From Phragmites australis (Eukaryota; Streptophyta; Magnoliopsida; Poales; Poaceae), in NCBI RefSeq assembly GCF_958298935.1, contig NC_084927.1, positions 22,022,001-22,086,000 on the forward strand: 64,000 nucleotides of DNA, in the 5' to 3' direction. Of this stretch, positions 31,441 to 44,879 are shown piece by piece. The position numbers and the translations under genes are program-made. Every line of letters starts with the position of its first letter. Positions within the stretch are counted from its first letter, which is position 1. Under the pieces are notes generated by a model. That model searched no databases. It worked only from the letters and a program-made list of their open reading frames with translations, and was not told the DNA's origin.

Positions 31441-34400
31441 AAGGTGTTTGATAGAGCTCTAGATCTAAAATTTGTGTTGAATTTAGGTGTATAATATCTT
31501 AAGTTTTAGTATATAAAAATATAGTAAAATTCACTGTAAATTAAAATATTTCTAATTATTGAAACCTATATAAAATCAAGAAAATATATATTTGAATATA
31601 TATATACTCGTATATATGTATTTAAATATATTATTTTGGCTAAGTATTCCAGAGATCACTAAATTAACTACTAAATTGATCCATGCATTAAATTAAGTCA
31701 TATGCATTTTTGGTTTAATTGTTGTTATGGTTATTTGAGTGGAGATTTGAATTTGAACCTCCCAAATTCAAATCTATTTCTTAGATTCAATTCAGTGACA
31801 ATCCAATTTGAATTCAATTCTTTTGAATCCAAAACCTATCTCAAATCCCGAGGCTTGAAGTTCAAATATTATTCCTAATTCAAATACCCGTATTTAAATT
31901 AATGCCAAACTCTATTTGAATCATCATCGAATTTCGTATTCGAATGCAATTCGAATCATTCGAGTTATATTCGAAAACTTTCCAGTTGATCTTTCCGCAA
32001 ATTCTTTTCAATTCAATTCGAATCATACGAGATGTACTCATTTCATTTCCAGTTCAATCGCTTCACCAATCCCATTCAATTATTCATTTGAATCATCATA
32101 CACCCCATTTCTAATTCAAATATAATTATTGAATTATTCCAAATCCAATTCAATTCAATTTATTCAAATTGAATCTTTACAAATCCAGTCAAATTCGATT
32201 GCACTCAGTGAATCATCCAAATCCGATCCAATTCAAATTGTTCAATTTGAATTGCTATAAATCTATTTCGAACCCAAACACATACGTTCAACCATCAAAC
32301 ATTCGAATTCAAACTCAAATTGAATAATCGAATTCAATTCAAATTGAATTATTATACATCTCATTGCAAATCAAATACATCAATTGATTTGTCATCCAAT
32401 TTATCTTTCTCTCTTTCTCTTCCATCTCTTTGTTCTCTCTGGTCCTCTCAGGTCCTCTCTCTCTCTCACCCACACAGCAACAAAAGATCTCCCGACAGCC
32501 ATCGACTGGCTACGTTCACACCAGCCCTTACTCCCCTCTCTAATGTTTTCTCTGGGAAGCAACACCGGCCACCTCCTCCCCATGCCAGCCTCTGATCTTT
32601 CCATCGGGAGCCCAAAACTGAATTCTCTCTTTTCCCTTGCTTCACCTGCAAGCCAACCAGCACACCATTGAGTAGCCATATACATACACATGAGCACACC
32701 ACACATAGCATTCATCACACACAGCAACGCAACTGCCGCGCCGTCCAGGCTTGCTCACGCAGCACCATGCCGGCCCGAGCCACCAGACGCTTGACCGCGC
32801 TCCAGCGCATCGTGCCGCCCAGCTAGCCGACCCGGGTCGACCTCCCTCTACTAGCACCATGCTGTCGCTGTATGCGCGTTGTTTATGCTTGCAGCCGCTA
32901 TTATGTGCGCTGCCGCTGATCTCCACCGCGCCGTTGTGCCTCGCTTTGCTCCCTGTCGAGCCACTGTATTGTCCGCCACTGGTGAGCTCCCTGCTCTACA
33001 CGCCCTCTCTCTCTCTGTTCAGCACAGCCGATCGCTCCATGCGCGTCTTCGCCTCCTCCGGCGTGCTTATCCCTCTCTCCTTCTGTGAGCCACCGATGGA
33101 AATATCGCCCCCTCCCTTATCCTTTCTCTCTTAGACCGACAGGTGGATCCCACCGAACCAGCTCCCCAGTCCATGGCCACGGGTCCATGGTGGACCACCC
33201 ACTGAGGACACCCCAGGTCCACAAGTCCACCAAGCCACGGACCATGCCCACAGATTCTAGTCCATGGTGAACTTCCTCACAGATCCCCTCCGGTTCACCG
33301 ATTTCGTGAATTGAGTCCGCACAACAGTTGCCCATTTCTTTCCAGAATTTCTATTTCCGTCAAAACTTTCGACGTTCGTACCTCCTCTGTTTTAACTTTG
33401 ATTTCAGTGATACTTTCATCGATATTATTTTAAAATCATAGTCTATCTTTCGGCCAATTCTTGTAATTTTTGGAGCTCATTTAATTTTCTTATCCGGTAT
33501 TTACTTTTGTGTTGCGGTGTTTAACTAGAATTAGTTTTGTCTTCTTTATTTAAAGTTGAGTGTAGATAATTCAATAACCATGATTAGGTTATAATCACAG
33601 TATAGTCACATGTGTTAACCTAGATTAAGTATAGATTAATCTTTTAGTTTAATGTTTAGAGTAGATTTTTCATTTCATGCTATAAGTTATAGATTAATTT
33701 GGGTTTAATTAATATAATAAGATTAACCCATGTAGCTGCTATATAAATAAATACCAATTATTAGAATTTGATAGAATAATTTAACGTTGGTAATTAACTA
33801 ATAATCACCCTTTTTAATAATTAATTAATTAGATTAATGTAGTGTTACTTAAGTTAATTAATTACATATATGCTTTTGTAACCGCAATAGTTTATAGCTT
33901 AATTAGTGTGGCAATTAAGGAACGCTATTCCGATGGGCAATTGGGAGGTAAAGATCTGAAGGTTTTGGTTCGCAAACGCTCTAACCCATCGAGAATTAAG
34001 ATTAATTACTAGATAAACCTAGTTTAATGTTGTAGATTAGAATTTTAATCTCGACACTTAAGTGCATATAATCATCCAGAGTTATACTTACGTATATATG
34101 TATACATGCTCACATATATATAGATGTAAGTATCACCCATATGTTTATGTCTATACATGTGCACTCACCTACATGTAGAAACACTATTTGTCGCCTTCCG
34201 GCAGTTAAGTTAATAAACGCTCACCTAGTTATTAATAACTTATTTAGATTTTCTCTTAAGTTAATAAAACAACTAGTTAATTACTTGCCCTAGCTTCACT
34301 AGATAATCTCGCTAGTCTCAGTATATCAGTTTCGCTTAGCTAGAGTTGCCGATCGTCTTCTTGCTAGGTTAGCCTTCGTCACTTTTCCTATCATTCTTCT

Positions 34401-36611
34401 TTCGCTTTGATGTTTTCTTGGTTTCACTCTAGTATTTCATTGCTTAGTTGTTGTACACTTTTTCATCATTAATCTACGTAGGCTCGGAGTCGAGAATCTA
34501 AGCAAGGACGCGAGAAAGGATCTAAAGGCAAGGCCCAATGATGAAGAACCTGGGATGCTCGAATGACAAGACCAATCGTGAATTGACCATCGTCAAGGCA
34601 AGTCCTAATTCCTTAATCATATTGAACCCATGTTTGCAATATAATAACCTGACGAACTAAAAATATGGCAATTATATTTGCATGCTATATAAAGATTTCT
34701 TTTTAAAATTCTGGTATTAGTTATAACTCATTTACTGAGCCATACTACAACCACTACTCGCAATACTCAAATGATAACCCTAGATTGCTCCCAATACCTG
34801 ATATAATGATATTGGATGAACCCTTGCTAACTAGTATGCTTAGGGCTGGATACGCTGCTCTCTTTGAAGACATTTGATCTCTCCTCAGAGAGTACTTAAA
34901 TCACTTTTTATTATGATCACATGCTTTGCAAATGAGTGAAATGTGTTGAGGTGTTTGATGGTGCGAGTAATGAAAAATGGTGTTGGAGTTAAGAAAAACC
35001 ATGAAAACCGCTTTGACGGGGGTGAGCAGGGTAGTCCTTTGAGAGTTGGTGGCTATCTCATGTGGGTATTCCTTGGAAAGGATGCTCTTAGGGGCATGAG
35101 GTGATACTCAATGCTAATGTTGAATATGCTTGCCTCGGTCACGTAAGGACCGAATCAATTGTGATCGTGTCTAGCCACCCCGTGCAACCACACTTCTTGA
35201 ATAGGCAGGACATGATCTCACACCCTATTAGCTGAGCTCGGTACCCACCTTGGAAGCTGTAGTGCAATGGGAGCCAGGAAAAGACTTGCGAAAATCGAAG
35301 TCGGCTGGTGATATTGAATTAGCCGAATTCAAGCCATTTTTTCAAAAGGAGTGTGGAGTTTTAGACCCCTGGTAAGTAAGTCCATGTGGGTTGTTACCGC
35401 GTGGCAAAATGCTCGATGAGTACGAGAACTCGTTATGATTTGCTCTTCTGCTTGTAATAGTTGGAGGCTGAGCATATCGTGTGGGCAAAGCTGTACAACC
35501 TCTACAGAGTATAAATCTATTCGAATAGCCATGTCCACGGTCATAGACATGTGAACATTACAAACTTACAACTATTAGTTTTGAGGTGTGCATACCCTTT
35601 GGTGTGTGAATGGACAGTGTGCCCATGTTTTGGAGAAGGTCGGCTGCGTGCCGTTGAAACTGGTTGGACTAGGTGTCAACCAGCTAAAAGATAGGAACTA
35701 CGGGGAACGGATAGCTTTTCCTTTGGACTAATAACCTTTATCATCAAACCTGATTTTGTTCAACTGGTTTAAACTAAGTGTTACACTTTAATTCACATTG
35801 CATATAAAACTGGCTTTGCACCTAAAATATAGCCATATGGCTTTTATCCTTGGTTATCTCCCTTATGCATCTACTTAACCCCTTTGAAGTAGTATTAGGA
35901 CTTATTAGGTACCTTCTGTACTCAGTCTTGTTGCTTTCATATTGTTAAGATGAAATTAAAGACAAGAAGTCTAAGGTCGCATCTGCCCCCAAGTTTCTTG
36001 TGGCTTGTGTTGCGCTGTTGTTGCGATCCGCTTCGATGTAGGCTCTTTTGCTTAGTTGGTCTGCTGTGGATCCTTATCCACAAGACCATTTTTTAGTTTT
36101 TTCATGTAATTATTTTAATTATTTTATTCAAAGTATGTATTTGATATCCTTCTGTTGAATTTTGCGCGTATCAGCTACTTGATCCAGAGACTGATACAAA
36201 AGACACAGAGGAACATGAGGTCGGGGTCCTAACAAGGTGAAACCTTGCCAAACGAAGTAGCTTCACATTTTTTTTAGAGCAGTTTGATCCGTGAAGTTAG
36301 TCTCCTTGTAGTACAAATTTATGAAGCAGATAAAACGATGCTCTAGAAAAGTCTAATTCGCGGTGTTAGGGGAAATTGCCCACCATTGGTACTAGGATAA
36401 TACCCCGTTAGGGAAAATTGTCCACCATTAGTACTAGGATAATACCCCTCGATCGTTCGCACACCGCCCAGCCGCTCTCTGCCCCCTGCTCGCCACCTAG
36501 TCACCTAGCCTTCGCCCCCCGCCCTTCGCCCACTACCCTCTGCCCAGCCGTCGCCCCGCCCTACACCTGCTGCCTAGCCATCGCCTCCTGCTTTCACCCA
36601 CCGGCTAGCTT
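31441..36611 (+). mobile_element. Long LTR-like insertion, second interruption of the LINE
   Basis: The block lies between LINE residues DIRGGL and SIQALVEYL. Its organisation matches the solo LTR at 38748-42368: an AT-rich 5' part (here 'aattcaaattgaatt' repeats at 31750-32400), a GC-rich middle (32450-33300), a T-rich stretch, 'gcaaggacgcgagaaagga' at 34500, and 'agagtataaatctattcgaa'/'ggtcatagacatg' near 35505-35550. The right end is probably 'gtcggggtcctaaca' near 36234. The exact ends and a target duplication were not found. The open frames in the GC-rich middle are not credible genes. Confidence 0.5.
36365..36448. repeat. Tandem duplication, 42-bp unit, two copies
   Basis: 'gttaggggaaattgcccacc' starts at 36365, and 'gttagggaaaattgtccacc' at 36407. 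Both continue to 'actaggataatacccc'. Confidence 0.9.
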
Positions 36612-36711
36612 CAAATTTTAAAGTTTGGCAGAGCTCTAGCAATGAATCTACTTCACTATAAATTTTATAGATATATAGAGCAAATCTATATCCGAAGGTC
36701 TGCCAAATAAA
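36612..36711. mobile_element. Short MITE-like sequence
   Basis: 'gtttggcagagctctagc' on the left and 'aaggtctgccaaataaa' on the right are imperfect inverted repeats around ~60 AT-rich bases. It sits at the right border of the insertion in the LINE. Confidence 0.4.
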
Positions 36712-37075
36712 ATCTCAATTCAAGCGTTAGTGGAGTACTTAACGGTCTGGACGTCGGTTCAGACAGTGGTACAGCAACCCAAGACGGAGGACCAGCTCCT
36801 TTGGAAATGGACTGCTAATCTGCCAATTTGGCCTTCTTCAACGGGGCGAACTGACCCTTCAGCCAGATGTGGATTCTTGGGCGCCACTCAAGTTCAAGAT
36901 GTTTGTTTGGCTTGCACTTCATGATCGCTTCTGGACAGCCGATCGGCTCGCCAGGCATGGCATCCCTTGCAACACGTGTTGTGCATTCTGTGATCAAAAG
37001 GCCGAATCCATAAATCACATTTTGATCCAATGCACTTTCAGCCGACAGGAAATTTTTGGATATTGGATCAAATTT
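36712..37075 (+). pseudogene. LINE ORF2 fragment 3 (zf-RVT domain)
   Basis: Starts ISIQALVEYLTVWTSVQTVV, then EDQLLWKWTAN. After a frameshift comes SWAPLKFKMFVWLALHDRFW, then TADRLARHGIPCNTCC, CAFCDQKAESINHILIQC. The last part is the zinc-binding zf-RVT domain (Cys/His spacing CxxC...H...C) at the C-terminal side of plant LINE ORF2. It completes the element begun at 27734. Confidence 0.85.
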
Positions 37076-38059
37076 GAATCAAGTCCTGAGGATTTGGAAT
37101 GCAATCCCCACTATCCAAATAATCCATAAGCGGATCAACCCCAGAACCGATGAGACACCCTTAATCGCTAGACACGCACTGATCGTAATTTCACACAGAT
37201 TCTCTAGACCAGAAATTCTCGATCCCCCACAACAAACGCAGGAACATTCAGGAATAGAGAGAATTCTGCACATTCGTATCGATTCGGCTGTTAGATATAT
37301 GTGGGTTAGTCCATAATATTTAAGAAGAATTCTCTGAAGAACTCTAAATAAATATCAAAAGCCTAACTAGATAGAGGTGGGTATAACTTTTAGTTCCACT
37401 TGTCCGTTGAAGTGGGGAGAAACCAATTTAAACGTAGTTGTCTTCTTTATCTACTTAGTATATCTGGATAAGAGGATTAGCATAACATATACGTTTGCCC
37501 CTTCGTCTTGCCCGGGCCGAAAGGCATCCTGCTATATCGGTGTGCACTGATGAACATGAATCTATCGTCCTTGTGATACATCATAGGGATATCTGCATCT
37601 TCTAACAGGTACATTTATATTAGAGAGATACATATCTAAGATAGACTTTGCACTGTAATAATGATTGTAGATTTGTTCTGCTCATATTATATTTAAAAAT
37701 TAAATTAAATCTAAAAATACCTATTTATCCAACATAGGCATCACTCGCAAAGGGGAATACAGAAATAAAAACCACGGAATCATAAATAACGTTCCACGAG
37801 CAAAAAATTTAGGGCTGAATCCTAAACTACGAGATCCTGTGAACTTTGCCGTGCAGTGACCAACCATTGCAAAACAAATCTCTGTGGATCATCACAAGGA
37901 GCGATAAAATTCAAATTTCACCTAGCGATCACACGAAGGCGCAGCGAGACCCTCCTCGGTGCGAGCTCCGGGTAGCCCAAAGTTGAGAGCGCGCAGGGCC
38001 CTGCGCCATTCAAGATGACAAGAAGAACAAGGGTGGCGTTCTGGTTAAGAGGTGGATGG
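37076..38059. other. No gene seen
   Basis: Sequence after the LINE, partly GC-rich near 37920-38010. No recognised domain. Confidence 0.5.
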
Positions 38060-38068
38060 CGAATTGGT

Positions 38069-41000
38069 GAGTTATTTTTTTAACATAAATAATTAAATAA
38101 ATAGGTGTCTCATGAAAAGTTTGGTAAGAATAAACATCTACAGCTTTTTATAAAATGGTTAGATCTTTACCACCTTTGAGAGAGCAATAAGCACATGCAT
38201 GCTGATGCTTACCGCCTTTTGGAAGGTGGTAAGCCATGTATGAATAGTACTCGTATTCATGTCTCTAATTCTCTCATCTTCTTTATTTAAAATAGTAATC
38301 TTCTGTTACTTCAAAAATCATATAATTTTTTTTACGTGTTTCATAATCTATGTGCAACCCATTTTAATTGTATTCATCCAAAAAAAAACTTGTGTAGAAT
38401 TTAAACTAAAATTCTCCAAAAATACTACTTTTATAAATTCTAACAATTGTTAGAGGCTCAAATAAATTTTCAAAAATCTGGAAAATTCTCTAATATTCTT
38501 CTTAGGTGATGGACTAATTTTTAAAATTATTTTCAGCCCTAGGTTATATGGTGAAAAGGTGAGTTCCTTTGTAATGCTATATTTATATGTATTTTTATCA
38601 TTTCATGTGATATTATTCTTTTAATTCAATTTGAATTCAAGCAAAATTCAAACATATAAAAATGATAAAAAAATCAACCCATTTCTATATGTTTGAATTC
38701 AAATTGAATACATGAAATGATAAAAATACGTATAAATAGAGTATTACTGTGACAACCCAAATGACTTAAGCATGTCATTAAGCATCATAAGGATCATTAG
38801 CATCATGTTTATTTGTTTTGAGCAATTATTTACATGCAATTTCAATTAAACATAAATTGTGAAAATTAATGTTAAATAGTGCTTTGTGAAGCAACTCACA
38901 ATATTGCTATACAACATAGGGTTTGAAATAATTTTGGAAATTAGTCCATGATAAGTGAGGAATAATAGTAATTTTTCTCAAATTTTTGAGAGTTATTTTG
39001 AAGGCATAAAAATGTCAACAAGTTAGAAAAGGTTGCCACTTTGGAGAATTTTAGTTCAAAATTTTCTTAGGCTTTTTGGATCAAACCAATTCAAATAGGT
39101 TTGCATGTGAATTATAGTTTCACACAAATTTTGTCACATGAATTTTGGATGATAGGAAGATCTCCAAATGGATTAGAGAAGTGGAGGGAGATCTTTTCAC
39201 CGGTCGGCTATTGTTCATGCGACCCATCCCCCCATGTTTGCTCTCTCTGGCCACCGCTTTTGCTGACTTCGATGGCCGGCAAACGCAGCACACCATCGAG
39301 TCACGCCTGAGCCTTCAAGAGGAAGCCTTGGCCGCATGTCTTATCTCCTCCCCCTCGGCCCTCTCTCTTCTCTTTGCTTCACTCTCTCCCTCACTTCCCT
39401 CTCTCTCTCGGCACAGAGCAGTGATAGCACGCCCATGCGCCACTGCATAAAAATCCGACGAGCTCGAGCTCCAATCCACTGGGCCCGAGCCGTCTGAAGC
39501 AAGGAGGAAGGCCTCCAAAGCACCCCCAGTCGTTTCCCATCCGAATCCACCGCCGACCCATCGCGCAGACGCCTTCTTCTTGGTCTCCGACGGCCAAGTT
39601 TTGCCCCTCTCCGATGAGCCACCGAACCACTGCCTCTCCGGGCCAAGCAAACCCACGGTGAGCTTCCCAGTGACCCCATAGGGATTTTGCACGCACTCAT
39701 ATTGACTTGTCCCATCGCCGGCATGCATGTTCGCATGAGCCACCCGTCGTTGCCGCTTGTGTGCACGTCGTCGGCCGTGCCTCCGTTGGGCCCATCGGCA
39801 AGTATCCACGCTGTTGCGTCCGTGCGCCCTCGTAGATGTCGTAGGTGCTTTCGGTTGGCCCGTTTGCGTCGTCGTTCGTCGTCAAGACGCCGTGACCAAG
39901 CTGCTGGCATGATGTCACCACTGTGTGCCGCCACTACTACCCTTTCGGTTGTCGCTGTCAGCTACTCGTGCCCCAACCGGGTACGCACGCACCTGCTGAT
40001 GCCGCTGGTGCCCCTGGCTAGCCGTTTCCACCGCCGCTTTCCGTCGGTGAGTGCTGGCCGAGCCGCCGGCCGTGTGAGTGCCATGGCTGAAGGCCTTTTT
40101 ACTCAAGGTCAAATAAGCCGAGCCCGCCTTCATGATCGTGACTAGGTCGGCCTGAGTGCAAAAAGGAATTTGACCCCTTTTAATAATCCGGTTAATTCAA
40201 AAATCGTTAAATCGATTTATTGTTCAATTGGTTAATGGGCTGAACCTTGTAAAATACATAGAAAATTATATGTCACTCCAAAAAATTATGAAACCAATTT
40301 TATTGGATTTGTATAATCATGATCTATATAATAAAATTATTGGGATCTATGAAATATGTATTTAAATTTCATGGATAAATAAAATAGGTTTGATCTTCAT
40401 TAATCCATAATTAATTATTGGTAGCTCCAAAATTGATGAAATCAATTTTTTAAATCTTATTGATTGATTCCCTGCTCATTAAAAATAATCACTCTCATGT
40501 TAAATATAAATTAATTTTCTAATTAGGTCTAAGCTTTGTATTAAGCTTAATTAATCCATGAAATGATTTAATGCTCAACATTAATCCAAATTAGGAAATC
40601 TTTGAGGCCTTAAAACTCATGACCTGAAAACATTGCATCTCCACTTTGTCATGTATTGTGGAGCATCTGTCATTGCATATCATTCATGCTCATCATTGCA
40701 TATGTTCTTCATTAGTGAACGAAGGTCCGGAGCGTGACGCGAGCGCGATCGAGGACAAGGCCAACATTTCGTATTTCTGTGAGTTCTGTGCGGGAAGTAT
40801 CGGGCAAACTTTGGAGCAGAAAGGCAAGCATCTAAGCATATTGCACCCTTTGTTCAAATTAAATGGAGTCTAAATTGATAAATTATGTTTTATGTATGTT
40901 TGCATGTGTTGAGTCCAGTGTCGGGCTGATATGGGTAGAACCTATGTTGATGCATTGTCTCTACCTTGACTTATTGATGAATCCTTATCTTTGTAGCCTT

Positions 41001-42920
41001 GATGATTAGCTTTAAGGATTATTCGAAATGCTTAGCAATGCTTGGGTCCTCGGTAGAAGTCAAGCGACGGTGCTGCCGTTGTTCGCGAGCATAGGGCTTA
41101 ATCACTGTTCGTAGATAGAAAGATGAGGTTGAGATGTGAGATTGATGCGAGATGAGAACGGTGTTAGGGGTATCTTCTGCACATGAGGAGTCCTCTGGGT
41201 AGTTCGGGAGAGGAGCCTGGATGCCATAGACTGCTTGCATCGTTTAATATCGTCTGTAGGTGCAGTTGGCTCTAGCAATTTCCGTACTCACCACATGCTG
41301 GTCTAATGGTAAGGTAAGCCGATTATCATATGTTGTACCGATATTTGCTTTGTGACTCTATGACGTGTAAGAGACAAAGAAAAGGAGAAGCAAGGTGGCA
41401 GGGAGCCGGATGTGTCCGGGACACGCTCGTGGTAACCCTGGTGCCATATGGGCATTGCAAGTGGGTGGTTCCGGGTATGAGAAAGGTTAACACGAGTACC
41501 CCTTTGTGTGTACTTTCACGAGTAGCACAAGCCGAATGGTCCTCGAGTCGTGTGGATAAAGTTGTACCCCCTGCAGGGTGTAAGAACAATTCGAATTGCC
41601 GCGCTCTCGGTCATGAGCATACTTCTGTTCATTTGTATCGATCGTAGAGTTTAAGAATGTGGTATAAGGTTATAGTATGATGGAAATAGTTGGTGGATAT
41701 TGTTGATGAGATATTATGGTTTCTATACATACGTGTTCAAGTTGTGGAATGCAGTGTACAAAGGGATTTTTGAGTTAATTATAGATGCTCACACATATGT
41801 GTCTAGGTTACTTACCGCATATATTTTACTTAACCTTGTGGCCTACTCTTGCTAACAGCTCAATGCATTATCCTTGGAGTTAAGCTATGTATATGTGCTA
41901 TATATGGATTAAGTCTTGTGAGTACCTTCATACTCATGCCTGCGCTTTTAGGTTCTGCTGGTGAGAATAAAATGGTGTTTGGCTACTTCGTGCCCACTGA
42001 TACAGGTGGTGGGCAAGAGTAGTGCATCATACTCTGGAGAGGCGTAGCTTTTGGGGTGGATCCTAAGGATATATAACTCCACTCTTCTATTATTGTTGTT
42101 AAGGTTTTAATCTTTCGCTGCGTAGTTTCTTTTTGTGTAACTGTTACAAATAGTTGTATGCTTAAGAACTTGTAATATAACTTTAATTACTCGCTATTTC
42201 TTAAGCTATGTTGTGATGTACATTTTAGAAAGACATGTGTTCCGATCTTTGACACAAAACACGTGCCGGAACTATCAAGATGGTATTTTGGTTAATCATT
42301 GAGGTTGTAATTATGAATAATGATTATTCTGATGATTAATTAGAATACTGTTTGGACGGTTCCTCATAATTACAAATAAACTCACTTTTTCACCATATAA
42401 CATAGGCTTGGAAATAATTTTAAAAATTAGCCCATCACATAATAAGAATATTAGTGAATTTTTTTCAAATTTTTAAAAATTTATTTGATTCCCTAACAAT
42501 TGTTAGAAGTTATAAAAGTAATATTTTTTTAAAAAAAATTTAGTTTATATTATACACAAGCTTTTTTAATGCATCCAATTGAAATGGGTTTTATATGGAT
42601 TATGAAACACATAACAAAGTTATATGACTTTTAGAGTAACAGAAGACCGCTAATTTAAATAGAGAAGATGAGTGAGAAATTTGAAACATAAACAGTACTG
42701 CAGCCGAGTATTGTTCATGCACTCCGAGGAGGTGGTATGGACTAGCTGTCCAATTAGAGAACGATAAGAGTCATTTATGTATGGGTGGGAGAAATTTTTT
42801 CAGATGACGGTAAAAAACTAACCGCTACATAAGAGAACGGTACGTGTTTATTCTCATAAATCTTTTCATCAGACACATATTTATTTAATTATTTATGTTA
42901 GAAAATATATAAAAAAACTC
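38069..42920. mobile_element. Foldback (long-TIR, MULE-like) element split by a solo LTR
   Basis: The two arms are inverted copies. The outer part 'taacataaataattaaataa' (38082 onward) is mirrored near 42880-42901, and the inner parts 38275-38590 and 42385-42690 mirror each other. Possible 9-bp target duplications CGAATTGGT (38060-38068) and CGAACTGGC (42921-42929) differ by two transitions. Without the 3.6-kb LTR the element would be about 1.2 kb, close to the element at 51698-52863, with which it shares the inner but not the outer arms. It encodes no protein. Confidence 0.7.
38748..42368 (+). mobile_element. Solo LTR, 3.6 kb, nested in the foldback element, ATTAC duplication
   Basis: Starts TGTGACAACCC and ends GGTTCCTCATA. 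ATTAC is found at 38743-38747 and 42369-42373, and joining at ATTAC restores the centre of the foldback element ('gtattacaaa..aactcac'). The final TCATA is likely a C-to-T decay of TCACA, the mirror of TGTGA. No second LTR or coding region is seen. It contains a GC-rich middle (39190-40140) and 'gtgaacgaaggtccggagcg' near 40715, resembling long gypsy-type LTRs. Open frames at 39145-40145 are not treated as genes. Confidence 0.8.
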
Positions 42921-44779
42921 CGAACTGGCAATGCTAGGAATGCGGACTCCGGCAAAATCGGGCGGCCTGTTGAGTAAGCTGCCGCCTGTTATTTCTGGGC
43001 TTGTTTCTAACGCGGGAATTTCGCACCTTATGGGCGTTTTGGGCCGCGTAGGGCCCGAGCGAGAGAATGCTACCGGCAGATCCTCGGTTGGTTCTACCCA
43101 TCTGGGAAATATATGGGCCCAGTAGAGCCTCCGCCTCTGACTTCTCGAATCATCGAGACAGGCCGGCGGGTTCGGCCGCCATGGTGGGCACTGGGCAGCG
43201 TCGGCAACGGCCTGGCGGAGGTCGGGAACCCCGGCCACCCGGAGGAGCTGGAGCGGGCGGTGGCGTAGAGGAGGGAGATTGCGCTGCGGCAGAGCGTGCA
43301 CGCGTCCTGCTTCGCGGGTTGAAGGAGCCCGACGCCGACGAGCGGTAGGCGGCCATGGCAGCCCTCCTCGCGCGGATACGGCCGCCGCCTCGTCGAGCGC
43401 GTCAAGCACCTCCTCGGTGAGCGGGCGCCTGCCTCTCCTCGCTTCCTCCTGAGATTCTCTCTGCGTTGCGTCCTGACCCGGCCTCCTGAGAATCGCTGCA
43501 ACTAGTGTTGCAAATGTGCCGTGTTCATGTGAAGATGGCCTGTGTGTGGCTGCCCATTCCATTTTTGTCACCTGTTTTTGCGGACCGTGGAATGCTTGTG
43601 AGTGTAAGGAAAGCGCAATCGTGGTGTAGATATATGATGTTTGGAATGAGCGTAGTTTCTGCTGTCATCCATCAATTGACTGCTTCTGATTGTTTTACAT
43701 TTGCTGAGTCGGCAGTCTAATTTTGCTATATTCACGATCATGTTGGTGGCAAAAAATGTTAATCCTAATTGGCAGTTAGGTGATCCTATTTGGCACTTTG
43801 ACAACACATGTGCTAACCCTAATATTGAACACCACTAAGAGTGGAAACGTTAGATGACTAACCTGATTCCGATGAAGCCATTAGGGCGTTGATGATATCT
43901 CGGGGCAGAACAGCAACACGTTGATGAGGTCCGTTGGGGAAGATGTCGTGGAGTTGGTGTAGGCGATGGTGTGGTCGTGGTCGATGGGATGCTGGTGTAG
44001 ATGTCTATGACGATGTGGCGGCGGCGGCCTTTGCACTGTAGCAGCGTCCTAATGATCGGTTAGGGTTAGAGATGTGGGGTGAGGCTATTCCTTAAGTGAA
44101 ATTGACCACACGAGGCGCCGGACTCTCCAAGTCGGTTGCGCTCCCAATCAGGGCGTGTGTATGGGCTAGGATCTAGTCCCCCATATATCTCGGAGTTAGT
44201 TAGGTTTCCTCAGCTGAGATCAATACCAAAAAAAAAAAATTCCATGATCAATGGGCACATGTGCATTTACACACTTGTTGGATGTTTGAGCTGAATTAGT
44301 GCAGTAGTTAACATCAGTGCTCAGGATCTCTCTTCCTCTAATTGCGTGGGGGCACCCATCTGCATCTCCTACAAGTAGCTAAATGCTGTCTAAGTGTATT
44401 AGTATAGTTGGTTTGTAGTGGTTGTTGACATCTCATGTAGTAAAGGAATGAATATTTGCCTCTTAGCATTGTTTTGAGCACAGCCAGACACATTCGCCTC
44501 TTTTTGGATTGCTATCCATTTGCGTTTCAGTAAGCAAACTTTTAACATGCCGAGGGATAATGCAGCCTATAGATCTTCCATCATGTCTTCGTCTTGAATA
44601 TGATCCTGGAACTGTTACAAAACTGTGTTGCCAGATACTGATCAGCAGGAGAACATGAAAGTTGGTCACCTTATGAAGTTATTTTAAACCTGTGATTTCT
44701 AGACATCACAAAAATTGACGATAGTTTGTAGTTTATCATGGTTTCTATTTTGCAGTTTCTTTAAAATGAGACGAGAATG
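42921..44779. other. Gene-poor stretch with an unidentified GC-rich block
   Basis: A GC-rich patch at 43000-43480 has a + frame reading GNPGHPEELERAVA, stop, RREIALRQSVHASC. It looks exon-like but carries stops, and I do not recognise it. An antisense frame (42885-43571) spans the same patch. It may be another piece of the composite that includes the decarboxylase fragment downstream. Confidence 0.35.
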
Positions 44780-44879
44780 TTTCTTATTCCAAGCTATTCT
44801 CCCAACGGGACTATAAAGTACAGTTTCAATAGCTTTCAAACTGCAACTGATCCTGCTTTATCTGAGTGTGGCTCCAACA

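Noticed and set aside
32320..33335. Several 90-130-codon frames
   Set aside because: They lie in the GC-rich middle of the LTR-like insertion, contain CT-rich low complexity and carry no known domain.
39145..40145. Cluster of overlapping GC-rich frames on both strands (up to 197 codons)
   Set aside because: They lie inside the solo LTR with the ATTAC duplication, have no recognisable domain and are open in several frames at once.
42885..43571. 228-codon minus-strand frame as a gene
   Set aside because: No domain is recognisable; a + strand exon-like frame covers the same GC-rich patch, and the 3' end of the frame runs into the foldback element terminus.
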